From Achatina immaculata (Eukaryota > Mollusca > Gastropoda > Stylommatophora > Achatinidae), in assembly GCA_009760885.1 (NCBI GenBank), contig CM019707.1, forward strand, positions 34,580,645-34,644,644: a stretch of DNA of 64,000 nucleotides. The letters run 5' to 3'. The first letter of the stretch is position 1. Each line of letters begins with the position of its first letter. A program made the position numbers and the translations under genes. Below the pieces are notes generated by a model. The model worked only from the letters and a program-made list of their open reading frames with translations. It was not told the DNA's origin and made no database searches. Below, piece after piece: positions 34,183-44,739 of this stretch.

Positions 34183-34492
34183 CTCTCTCTCTGAACCTTA
34201 AGTGCCCAGGGCACATGGGGCTTCCGCAAGGGTTTTCCACAAATGCCTGTCCTTCGCCTTTTTTTCTGCTCTTGCCCAGGTGAGCCCTCTATTGCTCAAC
34301 ATCCTTTCTGTTGTTCTTCTCCATGTCTCTTTTGGTCTACCCTTACTTCTGTTCCCCTGTGGTGTCCATCTTAGTACTATTTTTGGTAGTGAGTTGTCAG
34401 TCATTCGGAGCACATGTCCCAACCATCGCCAGCGTCTTTCCTCAATAATTGTTGTCAGTAGTTTCATCTGCATTTCTGCTAATAAGATGTTA
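34183..34492 (-). mobile_element. LINE-P 3' end inserted in the trinucleotide tract
   Basis: The minus strand encodes LLAEMQMKLLTTIIEERRW, RWLGHVLRMTDNSLPK, WTPQGNRSKGRPKETWRR and ends CALGT then GGTTCAGAGAGAGAG. It is the same family as the copy nested in Tc1 at 38-40.6 kb, with about 90% visible identity. It is 5'-truncated after about 310 bp. ACTACTAAT occurs at both ends and may be the TSD, but the array makes this ambiguous. Confidence 0.9.
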
Positions 34493-34784
34493 GATACTAC
34501 TAATACTAATACTAATAATGCTCCTAGTATTGTCGCTGGAAACACCACTGTTTCTCATGCTGTCGTTACTTTATTGTTGTTACTTTTATGTTCTTGACTG
34601 CGTTAATATCACTACTGCTATCAATATTACTATTGCTACTGCTACTTCTACTAATACTGTTACTATTACTGCTACTACTAGTTCAACTGATATTACTACT
34701 ACTACAATTACTATTACCACTATTACTATTATTATTATTACTTATTGGTGCCACTACCACAACCCTACCAACACCACCACCACC

Positions 34785-34817
<33 letters not shown>

Positions 34818-34845
34818 GCTGCTACTACCACCATCACCTATATAG
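34493..34845. repeat. Trinucleotide tract resumes (ACT/ATT/ACC)
   Basis: Continuation of the 31.96-34.18 kb tract on the other side of the LINE-P insertion. A non-repeat interruption of about 90 bp lies at 34.52-34.61 kb. Confidence 0.9.
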
Positions 34846-35380
34846 TCTGTAGTCTATAGACTATTTAACGGTTTAATATGATCCGCCAACTTGGCTCTTT
34901 TGCTATTCTATTCTATTCTAATCTATTCTATTCTATTCTATTTCAAGCAATATCTCTCCCCCCCCCCCCGCCATTTTTCCCATTCTTACTAGAATAGTTG
35001 CAATACTTACCTGGTGTCCTAATCAAATGGGTCTTTGCCAATTAAACGCGATTTTTGTGTTGTATTCTTCTTTCGTTGTTTTTGACGCCCTTGATGACGA
35101 ATATCATTTTCTGAATATCATTATTCATTCTGAATAACATTTTCTCTTTCTGTCTGGGTTTGTAGCACCGTCGCACACATTATTGGCCATCTCTAGCTCA
35201 CAAGTCCAAGAGTTGTGCTGTTAATATTGATATTAATATTTGATTTTTCTTTGGGCGTGTTTGGTTTTGTCGTTGCATCGAATATCGTTATAGTCATAAA
35301 CTGCAACACTAGTGCATGTTTGTATATGTGGGTGGGTATGTGTGTGTGTGAGAGAGAGAGAGATTGAACGAGTGACTGAC
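34846..35380. other. No gene recognised
   Basis: Contains a (TTCTA)n run at 34906-34943, a C-run at 34960 and GT/GA runs at 35338-35363. The rest is unique AT-rich DNA. Confidence 0.5.
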
Positions 35381-35384
35381 TGAC

Positions 35385-35545
35385 TGATTGATTGATTGAA
35401 CTTTATGTGCAAAGGGCGAAGAACTGGAAGTGCGATCTTGACTGGCTTTATGTCCTTTATTTCACAACAGAGTACAAATATGTTATGCATAGCACATATG
35501 CGATCAGAATGGAATAGCAAGCCTGAAATAACAAAGCTGAAATGA
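35385..35545 (-). mobile_element. LINE-D 3' end, short copy
   Basis: The plus strand reads TTGATTGATTGAACTTTATG, then CAAAGGGCGAAGAACTGG, a diverged match to the family terminus (TTATTTTCAAAGGGTTAAGA) of the other LINE-D copies. The TTGA run is the tail. Confidence 0.6.
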
Positions 35546-35566
35546 CAAACATATTATTTTTCATTC

Positions 35567-35893
35567 ATACAGAGAGAGAGAGAGACAGTGAGAGAGACAG
35601 GGAAAGAGAGACAGAGAGAGACATGGAGAGAGACAGAGAGAGATAAAGACACAGAGACGGAGAGAAACAGGAGAGACACAGGGAAAGAGAGACAGAGAGA
35701 GATAAAGACAGAGAGACGGAGAGAAATAGGAGAGAGACAGGGAGAGAGAGACAGAGGGAAGAAGAGAAAGACAGAGAAAGACAGAGTGAGAGCCAGACAG
35801 AGAGAGACAGAGAGAGCCAGGCAGAGAGAGAGAGACACACACACACATAGACAGAGAAAGACAGAGATAGAGACAGAGAGAGACAGAGAGAAT
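35567..35893. repeat. GAGAGACA-type purine tract
   Basis: Imperfect GAGAGACAGAGA repeats with a longer, about 70-bp internal duplication (GGAAAGAGAGACAGAGAGAG, GATAAAGACA). Ser/Leu-rich minus frames (95-120 codons) and Glu/Arg-rich plus frames are artefacts. Confidence 0.95.
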
Positions 35894-35899
35894 GATAGT

Positions 35900-36468
35900 T
35901 ATGTTTAAATGATAAAGAATTTGGCACTCAGCCCCGTCTTACATTCTTTCCACCCACTCGAAGTAATACAAGTATACAAATTACGTGAGGAAAAAACATA
36001 ACAAAAGAGCGCAAATTTAAACAAAATTCCATTCACAGGATAAGAGAAGAAGTAATGAACCTAATAAAATACCGCGCGCGCACATGCACGCATACACGTG
36101 CACACACACAGACATATACATAAATAAAAATACATTTGCAGTAAAGTTTTTCTAACATTTATTATTTAACATTCAGTAAAATAATTTCTAACAAGATCTA
36201 CCAAGTTATTTTTAGAACTATGTCCTTTTAGAACCTGATGGCTGGCGAGCCATTAATTGAGAGACTACTGATTATTCTATGGAGGCATATAATTACAAGA
36301 AAGTAAATAAAGAAAAAGGTTTGAGTTAAATGATGAAGCGTTACTAATGGATTTTAAATTGTAGGGGAGGGTGTTCCAGAGCTGTACTGCAGAGTATACA
36401 AGGCTTTTCTTGTACAGATCAACCCTGGGTTTAAGAATAAGACAGTTTTTAAGACATGTTTAGTGTTA
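35900..36468 (-). mobile_element. LINE-D 3' end with C-terminal coding remnant
   Basis: On the minus strand a decayed frame reads LKPRVDLYKKSLVYSA, then QLWNTLPYNLKS and SNASSFN, the LWN.LP block seen at the C-terminus of several non-LTR elements. A 3'UTR ends with the GGGGCTGAGTGCCAAATTC block near 35930. The Tc1 element is inserted directly beside it at 36471. Confidence 0.75.
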
Positions 36469-36639
36469 TATATTGTTCCAAAAAAAAAAAACGCAACACT
36501 ACTGTAGTCGTAATGGACACCAAATTTCAAACTTGTATCAAATTATTTTATTTTACATAATTAATGTTTCAATCTTGGCATGAAGAAAGTTTAAGACTTT
36601 AACAATGAAATGATGTTCATTAAATTTGGTTTGGACTTT

Positions 36640-37676
36640 TATTCTTTGCTACTGAGGCATCCGTTTCTGTAAGGTGTATGGCCTCCTCTGGCCTGTATCA
36701 GAGAACGACATCTCCCTGACATGGATCCAATTCGCCGTTGGATCTGTTGTTGTGGGATGGCTGCCCACTCTTCCCGCAGTGCAAGAGACAACTATCGGAG
36801 ATTGGTTGACGCCACGTCTCGCTGGCGAACTTGTCTGCTGAGTTCATCCCATAAGTGTTTTATTTGGTTCATGTCTGATGACATGGATGGTCACGGAATG
36901 GTCTGGACGTTGTTGTCAGCGAAGAACTGGGTGGTGAGTTGTGCCACATGAGGTCGAGCGTTATCCTGCTAAAAAATCGACCCTGGTGCAGCCAGAAGTG
37001 GAAGGACGTGAGGACGAAGAATATCAGCGACGTATCGTTGGGCATTCAGGCGTCCTTCAGTTTGCACCAGGTCACTTCTTCAAATGAAGTTGATCGTCCC
37101 TCACACCACTACACCCCCACCACCATGTGGAGGAACTTCATCCAAGCAGTTCTGGGCGTAGCGCTCATGGACTCTGCGATAAACTCTTCTCCGTCTATCG
37201 TGTCGCTGGAGCAGAAAGAATGATTCATCACTAAACCAAACCCTTCTCCAATCAGTCGCAACGGTCCACTGATGATGCTGGTTCGCTCTTTGCAGCTGGT
37301 TCTGGCGGTGCTAGTTCGTAAGAACAGGATTTCTGTAGGGTCTTCTAGCCCAAATACCAGCGTCGTGCAGCCGGTTCCTGACCGTGTGATCTGAAATTCG
37401 ACGAGCTGCTGTCATTCACTGGACTATTGAGGAAGCAGATGCAAATCGATTCCTGAGGTGACGCAGCCGTATGAAGCGGTCTTCGGCAGGAGTTGTGACT
37501 ATGGGTCTTCCAGTGCGCGGCCGGTCTGCAGCTGAGCCTTTTTCTTGAAATTGTCTCCAAAGGCGACTAAAGGTGTTTCTAACCACATTAAATTGTCTGG
37601 CCACTACACTTTGTAATTGTCCATTCTGTAAGCGTCTAATGATGATGAGTCGTTGTTCTGTAGTGAGATGAGCCAT
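36640..37676 (-). pseudogene. Tc1-like transposase, inactivated
   Basis: Runs from MAHLTTEQRLIIIRRLQNGQ, through the HTH region (VARQFNVVRNTFSRLW), PRTGRPIVTTPAEDRFIRL and ISDHTVRNRLHDAGIWARRP. The first catalytic Asp (WFSDESFF) and the C-terminal ARGGHTPY end are recognisable. It carries several stops and frame changes. In the last catalytic block, which in the family reads NPIEHLWDEL, the sequence is NQIKHLWDEL, so the catalytic Glu is Lys; just upstream a Trp codon is TGA. Both fit G-to-A changes. The length of about 340 codons is normal. Confidence 0.9.
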
Positions 37677-37942
37677 ACTTGCGCACTGAATTTTCAAGTG
37701 AATTGATTCGAGGAGCGTCAATCTTTTATAAGCATTCAATAACATGGTCCGTGAGTTTTGTGTTCAGTAAGTTTCAAGGGATTCTCGTGAACCTTTCATG
37801 AGTTATTGTCAAAAATGATGTTTTGACTAGCGTTGGTTTTCTGTGCTCATGAATCATCTGCTGAGTACAATTCAGGTTAGCATGTGAATCTGATGTCCAG
37901 GTGAACATTTCAGGCAATTTGCCCTTGTCTGATTAGCAAACT

Positions 37943-40369
37943 TCAATTTAAATCTCTCTCTCTCTGAACCTTAAGTGCCCAGGGCACATGGGGCTTCCGC
38001 AAGGGTTTTCCACAAATACCTGTCCTTTGCCTTTTTTTTTTTGCTCTTGCCCAGGTGAGCCCTTTATTGCTCAACATCCTTTCTGTTGTTCTTCTCCATG
38101 TCTCTTTTGGTCTACCCTTAGTTCTGTTTCCCTGTGGTGTCCATCTTAGTGCCGTTTTTGGTAGTGAGTTGTCAGTCATTCGGAGCACATGTCCCAACCA
38201 TCGCCAGCGTCTTTCCTCAATAATTGCTGTCAGTAGCTTCACCTGCATTTCTGCCAATAAGATGTTATTTCTTATGGTGTTTGGCCAAAATATTTTTCTA
38301 ATTCTTCGTAAACATTTAGTCTGGAAAGAATTCAACTTGTTTTCTATGGTTTTTGTGATTTTCCAGCATTCACTTCCATAGAGTAGTACACTTAGAACAT
38401 TACTCTTAAATATCCTGATTTTCATATTTATGCTTAGTTTTTTTTTATTTCCATATAGTCTGCAGCACTGCAAAAGCCTAGTTTGCTCTAGTAAGTCTGC
38501 TGTTGATGTCCTCTGTGCTGTCTCCATTTTCTACTACTCTGCTGCCAAGGTATACAAATTCGTTGACCTCTTCCACTAACTTGCTATCTACTCTGAGTAC
38601 ATTTCTGTTGTTCACAGTTTGCTTCATTAACTTTGTCTTTCCTACGTTGATCTTTAGTCCCATGTTGTTTGCATTCTGAGTTAGCTTGTTTATTTTATCT
38701 TACATTTCTTTGTGACTGCTTGATAATAGACAAATGTCGTCCGCAAAGTCAAGGTCCTCCAGCATTTTGTCAATAGTCCATTGTAATCCTCTGCGTTTGT
38801 CTGATGTTGCCTCCCTCATTAACCAGTGTACTGCTGAGATAAATAATGTTGGTGATAGTACACATCCCTGCTTCACTCCTGTTTGTACCCTAAAGCTGCT
38901 GGAGGTATGTTCTCCACAGATCACTTTGCACTGAAAACCCTCGTATAGAGCTTTGATTACATTCACTATCTTATGGGGGAGGCCATGCCATCTTAGGATT
39001 TTCCACAGTGCATCTCTGTTGACACTGTCAAAGGCTTTCTCAAAATCTATAAACAATGCATATGTTGTGCTATGCCACTCATTTGCCTGTTCTAATCTTT
39101 GTCTAAGTACAAATATGTGGTCTATGCATGATCTCACTTTCCTAAATCCTGCCTGTTCTTTCTGAAGTTTTTCCTCAAATGTTGGTACAATTCTGTTGAT
39201 GATTATTCTGCAAAATACTTTACTGGTGAGTGGCACTAGGGTGATGCCTCTCCAGTTCCCGCAATCTCTGAGGTCACCCTTCTTTGGTAGTTTTACTATA
39301 AGGCCAGTTTTCCACTCCTCTGGGGCTTTTTCTAGATCCCAAATTTGTTGTAGTATCCGGCAAAGTTGTTTTGGTGTTTCTGTTTCTTCTGCTTTCAACA
39401 TCTCAGCAGTCACTTCATCTTCACCTGGTGCCCTGTCTGATTTTAGCTTCTTTATCGCCTCCTTCACTTCACTTATTGTTATTGGTCCTGTATTGATGTT
39501 TAGTTCCGTTTTTGCTTCAGGTATGTCTATTGTTTGTGCTGCTTGTGTTCTGTTTAGCAGGGTGTTAAAGTGTTCCCTCCATCTTTCAATTTTTTCTCTT
39601 TCTCCACTGACCAGTTGTCCATTTTGTGTCCTTACTGTACTTTCACATCTTGTGTTGAAATTATCTGTCATCTTCTTTGTGATTTTATATATGGTTTTCA
39701 TGTCATTTGTATATGCTGTTTTCTCTGCTGCTTCTGCTAAGTCATCATAGTACTGGCGTTTATCTTGACGGCATGATTCTTTCACTTCTTTGTCTTTTTG
39801 TACATAATTACTTAAAACTTGTTCTGTAAGCCGTTGTAATTTGGTGTTCAGTAATTTGTTCTTGATTTCTTTTCTTTGCTCTATCTTTTCCCATATAGTC
39901 TTGCTTATCCATTCCTCTTTTCTCCATTTCCGATATCCCAGCACCTCTTTTGCTGTTTCCTGTAGTGTTTTATTTAACTCTAGTATGGACATTTCTGCTT
40001 CGTCTTGTAGGACACTGAAGCGGTTCTTAAGTACTATTGAGAATTCATTTCTTGTTTGTTGGTCTTTCAGTTTTCCTGTATCAAAACGTATCTTTCTGTG
40101 TTCTCCGATTTTGATTTCCCTTAATTTTAGTTTTATTTTTGCTACCAGAAAGTTGTGATCACTTCCTACATCTGCTCCTTTCCTTGCTCGCACATTTTGT
40201 AGTGACCGTTTCCACTTGTTTTGTTTTTCCACTTGGTTTGTGCTAGTTTTCCAGTCTGGTTAAGTGTTCTTACATTCCAGCTGCATATCTGCATCTTCTG
40301 TTTAGGTTCCAGGAGGTCTGCAGTCGGGCTGGGGACTTCCAGTGGCTGGCTTTCATCCACAACCTTCAT
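37943..40369 (-). pseudogene. LINE-P endonuclease/reverse transcriptase ORF, broken
   Basis: The N-terminus (40369..40166) has MQICSWNVRTLNQTGKLAQ, the opening of the APE-type endonuclease. The frame then jumps to its last part, KGADVGSDHNFLVAKIKLKL, with most of the nuclease gone. The following 510-codon frame (40232..38700) carries the RT: GNWRGITLVPLTSKVF, QAGFRKVRSCIDHI, YALFIDFEKAFDSVNR, VKQGCVLSPTLF and the catalytic DLDFADDICLLS. A CAA-to-TAA type stop (38698) ends it. Two more stops and a frameshift in an A-run (about 38.45-38.49 kb) separate the C-terminal GHVLRM block (38527..37943). It cannot act autonomously. Confidence 0.92.
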
Positions 40370-40572
40370 GGGCTCAGTTTCCTGATAAGCATTTCTCCTT
40401 CCACCTGTATTTGGTTTTTCCCTTGCTTCCGTTTCTGTAGCAGTCTGATAGTTTTTTTTACCAGATAGGGTTGCTGGCCCTATGCCGAACCCTCCTTAGT
40501 CGCCTTTTACAATCATGCATGGTAGGGTACAGTGGTCCTATTCTTTGCAGATCCCGGGTACCACACGGGGGT
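37955..40572 (-). mobile_element. LINE-P inserted in Tc1, with 10-bp TSD
   Basis: A 2.6-kb non-LTR element on the minus strand. It is flanked by the direct repeat AATTTAAATC at 37945-37954 and 40573-40582. Its 5'UTR contains GGGTTCGGCATAGGGCCAGC. Next come the start of the endonuclease, a large internal deletion, an RT, a C-terminal block (RRWRWLGHVLRM), and a GAGAGAG tail. The intact 5' region with its TSD shows a full-length insertion and not the usual 5' truncation. The clade is uncertain (RTE-related or similar). Confidence 0.9.
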
Positions 40573-40679
40573 AATTTAAATCACAACATTGTATTTGTTG
40601 CGTTTGTTTTTTTTTAACAGTATACTTAAACAGTGACCACATTTAAGTCGGAGAATTGTGCGACAGAGAGAGACAGATT

Positions 40680-40782
40680 GATTGATTGATTGATTGACTG
40701 ATTGATTGATTGATCGATTGATTGATATTTATTTCAAAAGGGTTAAGAATTGGACACGCAGGCCCGTCTGGCATTCTGCCAG
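40680..40782 (-). mobile_element. LINE-D 3' terminus with (TCAA)n tail
   Basis: The plus strand has a (TTGA)n run and then TATTTATTTCAAAAGGGTTA, AGAATTGGACACGCAGG and CCCGTCTGGCATTCTGCC, matching the family terminus at 62.7 kb closely. Confidence 0.8.
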
Positions 40783-40935
40783 AGAGAGAATCAGAGAGAT
40801 ATTGAGTGAGCCAGAGAGACAGAAATTGACAGAGACAGAGAGAGAGAGCAGAGAGAAAGACAGAGAGAGAGAACAGAGAGAGACAGAGGAAGCAGAGAGA
40901 CAGAGAGTAACAGAGACAGAGAGAGATACTGCAGC
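40783..40935. repeat. GAGAGACA-type purine tract
   Basis: Imperfect GA/CA repeats directly joined to a LINE-D end, as at 35.57-35.89 kb. Confidence 0.95.
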
Positions 40936-41054
40936 AAAACTCGAATACAACATGAACGAAATATGGCGGAAGAATACGGCAAAGATTCTTCTTCTTCTTC
41001 TTCTTCGTTCGCATTGTCTATTGTCTGCAGTCCTGTCTCTTTGTTAAATTTCCG

Positions 41055-41530
41055 TTTTGTTTTTGTTTTGTTTTTTTTTGTAAATCACGTATGGAACCGT
41101 AGAGCTTATCTTCTTTAGTGGTTTAACTGGGCCAGTAATTATTTCTCAGTGTCTCGTAGTTGGTGCAGTTTTGGAGGATATGTTCCACAGTTTGGGGCAC
41201 CTGGACACATGTACAAAGAGTAGTAGTACCAACCCTAAACTTTGTTATATATGACTTCGGAGATGGGTGTGTCCTGTTCGGAGACGGAAGATGGTGACTT
41301 GTTCCTTTCTGTTTAGCATGTGATAGTCATCACGTGGTGGTGTTTGTGGCTTCCTGTAGGTTTTTATCATGCTTTTCTTCTGATTATAGGTGATTGGTAT
41401 GTCTGGTTGCTCCATTTCAGTGCCCTCTTTGGCCAGATGGTTAGCTTTCTCATTGCCTGGTATCCCACAGTGGGAGGGAATGTGACTGTGCTGTGAGCCA
41501 ATTTTTGACAAGGCATCCTTAAGATCTGCA
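41055..41530 (-). mobile_element. LINE-H 3' end (RNase H C-terminus)
   Basis: The minus strand encodes HIPSHCGIPGNEKANHLAKE, the last conserved block of RNase H with the HCG..GNE..D/N pattern (Asp of ADxxA is Asn here). It continues into TIFRLRTGHTHLRSH and a decayed QTVEHILQNCTNYETLR block. It ends with an A-rich tail (TTTTGTTTTTGTTTTG on plus). It is 5'-truncated. Confidence 0.88.
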
Positions 41531-41890
41531 ATGATGTTTAAAAAAAAAAACTATGATGAGAAGAGAACATAAAAGTACAACTTCTTCATCAAAATTTTTC
41601 TTCAGGGACAAAATAATAATAACAGTAAAATGATTTGAGAAGTCAAAAAAGTCATTTCTCATCAATTTCACCAGCTCTCAGTCTGTTCACCATCTACCAT
41701 CATGACTGAGTGGAGAATTAACACGACATCAAAACATGATATTTTTATCATCTCTCATCACAGGAGTCGGATCACATGACAAGTCAGTAAATAACCTCAA
41801 TACTACCACGTGACAGGATTAATAAACCAACTCCATCTACTACCCACTTCCGTAACATCGCGGAGTGTGAGTGTGTGATGGGGAGGTGAG
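41531..41890. other. No gene recognised
   Basis: AT-rich unique DNA with GTCA-type repeats near 41.64 kb. No gene-like feature. Confidence 0.4.
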
Positions 41891-41892
41891 AG

Positions 41893-42115
41893 TGGGTCGG
41901 TGGAGTGGGCTGGTGGAGTGGGCTGGTGGAGTGGGTTGGTGGAGTGGGCTGGTGGAGTGGGTTGGTGGAGTGGGCTGGTGGAGTGGTCTGGTGGAGTGGG
42001 CTGGTGGAGTGGGTTGGTGGAGTGGGCTGGTGGTGTGGGCTGGTGGAGTGGGCTGGTGGAGTGGGCTCGTGGAGTGGGTTGGTGGAGTGGGCTGGTGGAG
42101 TGGGCTGGTGGAGTG
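41893..42115. repeat. 13-bp minisatellite, about 17 copies
   Basis: Unit GGGCTGGTGGAGT with C/T alternation at one site. The 13-bp length cycles through all frames, so three overlapping Gly/Trp-rich plus frames and a Pro/His-rich minus frame appear. All are artefacts. Confidence 0.97.
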
Positions 42116-42179
42116 CGCAAGAGGAGAATTTAATATATTTTCAAAAGCACCCAGCCCTCATCAGTAATGCGGGCCTTGA

Positions 42180-42492
42180 AAAGATGTGCAATAATCTTCT
42201 GACAATAACCAGTCTCGTGGCTGATCAGAAAAAGGAGATGGACATATATCAGGATAAGAAGAAACGGTCAGAGAATCCCAAAACAAGCTATCAAATGGGA
42301 CACAACAGGCCAACGAAAAAGAGATAGACCACGTGAAACTCTAAAGAAGATATTGTTAAATTAGTAGGCATAAAATCCTTTGATGAGTTTGAAAAGCTCG
42401 CTGAAAAAAGGAAAATTTGGCGAAATACCATGCGGGCCCTGTGTGACGTTTAACGTCGCGGGAAGGATATAACATGTAAGATGTAAGATGTA
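42180..42492 (+). mobile_element. LINE-E 3' end
   Basis: Plus-strand match to LINE-E: ACCAGTCTCGTGGCTGATCA, 'ggtcagagaatcccaaaaca', CACGTGAAACTCTAAAGAAG, and the 3' block GTGTGACGTTTAACGTCGCG. A tail of AAGATGTAAGATGTAAGA follows. It is 5'-truncated and frame-shifted. Confidence 0.88.
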
Positions 42493-42514
42493 AGATTTTT
42501 CTGAAAGGAACAAA

Positions 42515-43494
42515 CGAACGAACGAACGAACATACTTTATTTTCAAAGGGTTAAGAATTGGGCTAACATTCTGCCCTTCATCATACAGCTTTCACTTAGT
42601 CACAGTCATTCAGTAGTTATTAATCAGCATTAATAATCAAGAAGACACAATTAAATGATTACATAAATAAATAATAAACTTATCTCTTGTCCATACACTC
42701 TACATTCTGATTTATGCAACAGCATGAAATAAACTGCTAATGCCTAAGGAAAATACTCGGCATCAAGTGGAACGAATTCAAGAAAAATTCAGAGATAAGA
42801 CAGATGACTGAACAACAACCAGTCTCATGGGTGATCAGGAAAAAGAGATGAACATATGTTGGTCACTTGATGAGAAGAAATGATCAGAGAATCCCAAAAC
42901 AATATATCAGGTGGAACACAACAAGCCAAAGAAAAAGAGGCAGATCGCGTGAAACTCTGAAGAGGACACTGTTAAGAGAGGCCAAATTAACAGGCACAAA
43001 ATCCCTTGATAAGGTTGAAAGACTCACCGAAGACAGGAAAAATTGACGAATTACCGTGCGAGCCCTATGTGACGTTTAACGGCACAGGAAGGATATAAGA
43101 TGTAAGATGAAATAAACTTGCATTCTTACATTCATTCAAAACTAAAATTTATAGAAAAGCTGTTAAAAATTACAACAACCAAGCCATACTTTAAACTACT
43201 TTAGACTATGCCTAGGGAGGCATTTAGTCCATATCAAACAAATGTTGACAAAGTTTGAAGTTATAAGAACGAATATTACTTATAAGTTTTACATAATTTG
43301 GTAGGGCATTCCTAGGGTAAATTTAAGACACTTCTTCTTCTTCTTCTCCAGTGTTCATAATACAAAATCCGCTTCGTTTTTCTTCTTCTGGAAAATAACA
43401 GGTGTTAAAGCATGAAAAATATTTGCATTGAATTTTCTGAAAGCGAAATCTAATTCAGACAAAAGCTTATTTACATGATTGTAAAAATACAAAT
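42515..43494 (-). mobile_element. LINE-D copy split by a LINE-E insertion
   Basis: The left part (42515-42723) has a (CGAA)n tail, then TTATTTTCAAAGGGTTAAGA and ATTGGGCTAACATTCTGCCC. The right part (43119-43494) continues into the C-terminal remnant, which on the minus strand reads NALPNYVKLISNIRSYNFK. The 371-bp LINE-E between them is flanked by a 12-bp duplication, so the two parts are one older element. Confidence 0.75.
42736..43106 (+). mobile_element. LINE-E 3' end inserted in LINE-D, 12-bp TSD
   Basis: Flanked by the perfect direct repeat ATGAAATAAACT at 42724-42735 and 43107-43118. It contains 'ggtcacttgatgagaagaaa', GGTGGAACACAACAAGCC, 'cgtgaaactctgaagaggac' and ends GGATATAAGATGTAAG. 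It is 5'-truncated with frame breaks relative to the copy at 8.7 kb. Confidence 0.9.
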
Positions 43495-43892
43495 TGCAGG
43501 TCTTTGATAGAACAAGACCCTAAGAAGAATCTTTGGGGCCATAAAGGATACCAACAGTGGAGAATGGAGAACTAGAAGGAACACTGAAATGAACAGCTTA
43601 TTTAAATCCCAACGAATTATAAATATCTCGAAATTGAACAGACTACGCTGGCTGGGGCATGTGGGTGGAAGAGAACAGACAAACGAAAATTATGTAGGCA
43701 CAAGAGATGAGGGAAACAAGACTAAGTGGTAGACCAAGACAGAGATGGAAAGACAACATAGAAGAGGATATAAAAGAAATTGGTGTCACCAATTGGAGAG
43801 AGACGAGTAAGAATAGAAAGGAATGGAGGCGAACTTTATCTGCAGCAGTGAGACTTAATGACTCGGAAAGCTGAAGAAGAAGAAGAAGATAG
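43495..43892 (+). mobile_element. LINE-F 3' end
   Basis: The plus frame reads RRILGAIKDTNSGEWRTRR, then LNRLRWLGHVGG, then a decayed QRWKDN-type block. It ends 'gcagcagtgagacttaatga' and a (GAA)n tail at 43872-43890. The family also occurs on minus at 45.6 and 29.1 kb. Confidence 0.88.
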
Positions 43893-44700
43893 AAATGTAA
43901 ATGTGTCGTATAAGGTAGGGACTCAATGGAAAAATGTCTGGACTGAAAGGCTCAGAGACTAAAAAAGAAAAATGTAAAGTTAACCATAAGAAAAAAACTG
44001 TACTTGATAAATCTTACCTGAAAACTAATGTAAAATATGTCACAGCAGGGATGTAAAATCAAGTACATATACCTTACAGGAGTATACATTTATAGCAGAC
44101 GTAAATAGACACATGAAAGTTCTGTGCTCAGCCTGACATAAATTCACATGTTCTTTTCTGTATATATTTATTTGGACAATGTCCATAGACAGACTTTGAT
44201 GATGTTAGAACGAGGAGAGATGGCAGAAAATCAGAACTTTGTGGGAGAAAACATCTAATCAACATCTGACAACAGATTAGTGGCCAAACTCTGAAGTGGA
44301 TGTTGGGGTACGCGGTCGGGACATGTATGGGACCCTCCTGAATATGATGACACCAGATTCTAATTTCTGAATTCGTTTCATTTATGACAAGAATTATGTG
44401 TGACGCCTCATAAACGCGGAACAGTTTTAAGTATTAGGAATCGTGCTAGCTATATCTGGCCTGGTTCTTGAAAACTCTTGTACAGTACACACGTACACAT
44501 AACTGACCGTGTAATCTGGCTATTACACGTTCACGAATTTTTACTTTGAAATGTTTTCACGCCGTCACTTAAACCCCGAGTATCAAAATAAAACTATACG
44601 TTATGTAGCCGTATTTGTTTTCCGTCTTTATTGTTATAAAATTCCCGTGGAAATCTTTTATAATTCTCTCTACTTGATGACCGTGGGGGCCCCACCCACC
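43893..44700. other. No gene recognised
   Basis: AT-rich unique DNA. No long frame or known repeat. Confidence 0.4.
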
Positions 44701-44739
44701 CCCACCCCGTAGCCCAGATTTAGGTCCACCTTTAGGTCG

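Larger units (their letters stand above)
36471..40622 (-). mobile_element. Tc1-like DNA transposon, interrupted by a LINE
   Basis: The left end reads TATTGTTCCAAAAAAAAAAA then ACGCAAC. The right end, read inward on the minus strand, is TACTGTTAAAAAAAAACAAA then CGCAAC. They are therefore inverted repeats bounded by TA, as expected for Tc1/mariner. Removing the LINE-P insertion (37945..40572) leaves an element of about 1.5 kb, a normal Tc1 length. The transposase on the minus strand is dead. Confidence 0.85.

Noticed and set aside
36721..37223. Plus-strand frames of 76 and 94 codons in the Tc1 region
   Set aside because: They are antisense to the transposase pseudogene, which explains the open frames.
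41871..42327. Gly/Trp-rich plus frames
   Set aside because: Artefact of the 13-bp minisatellite cycling through all frames.
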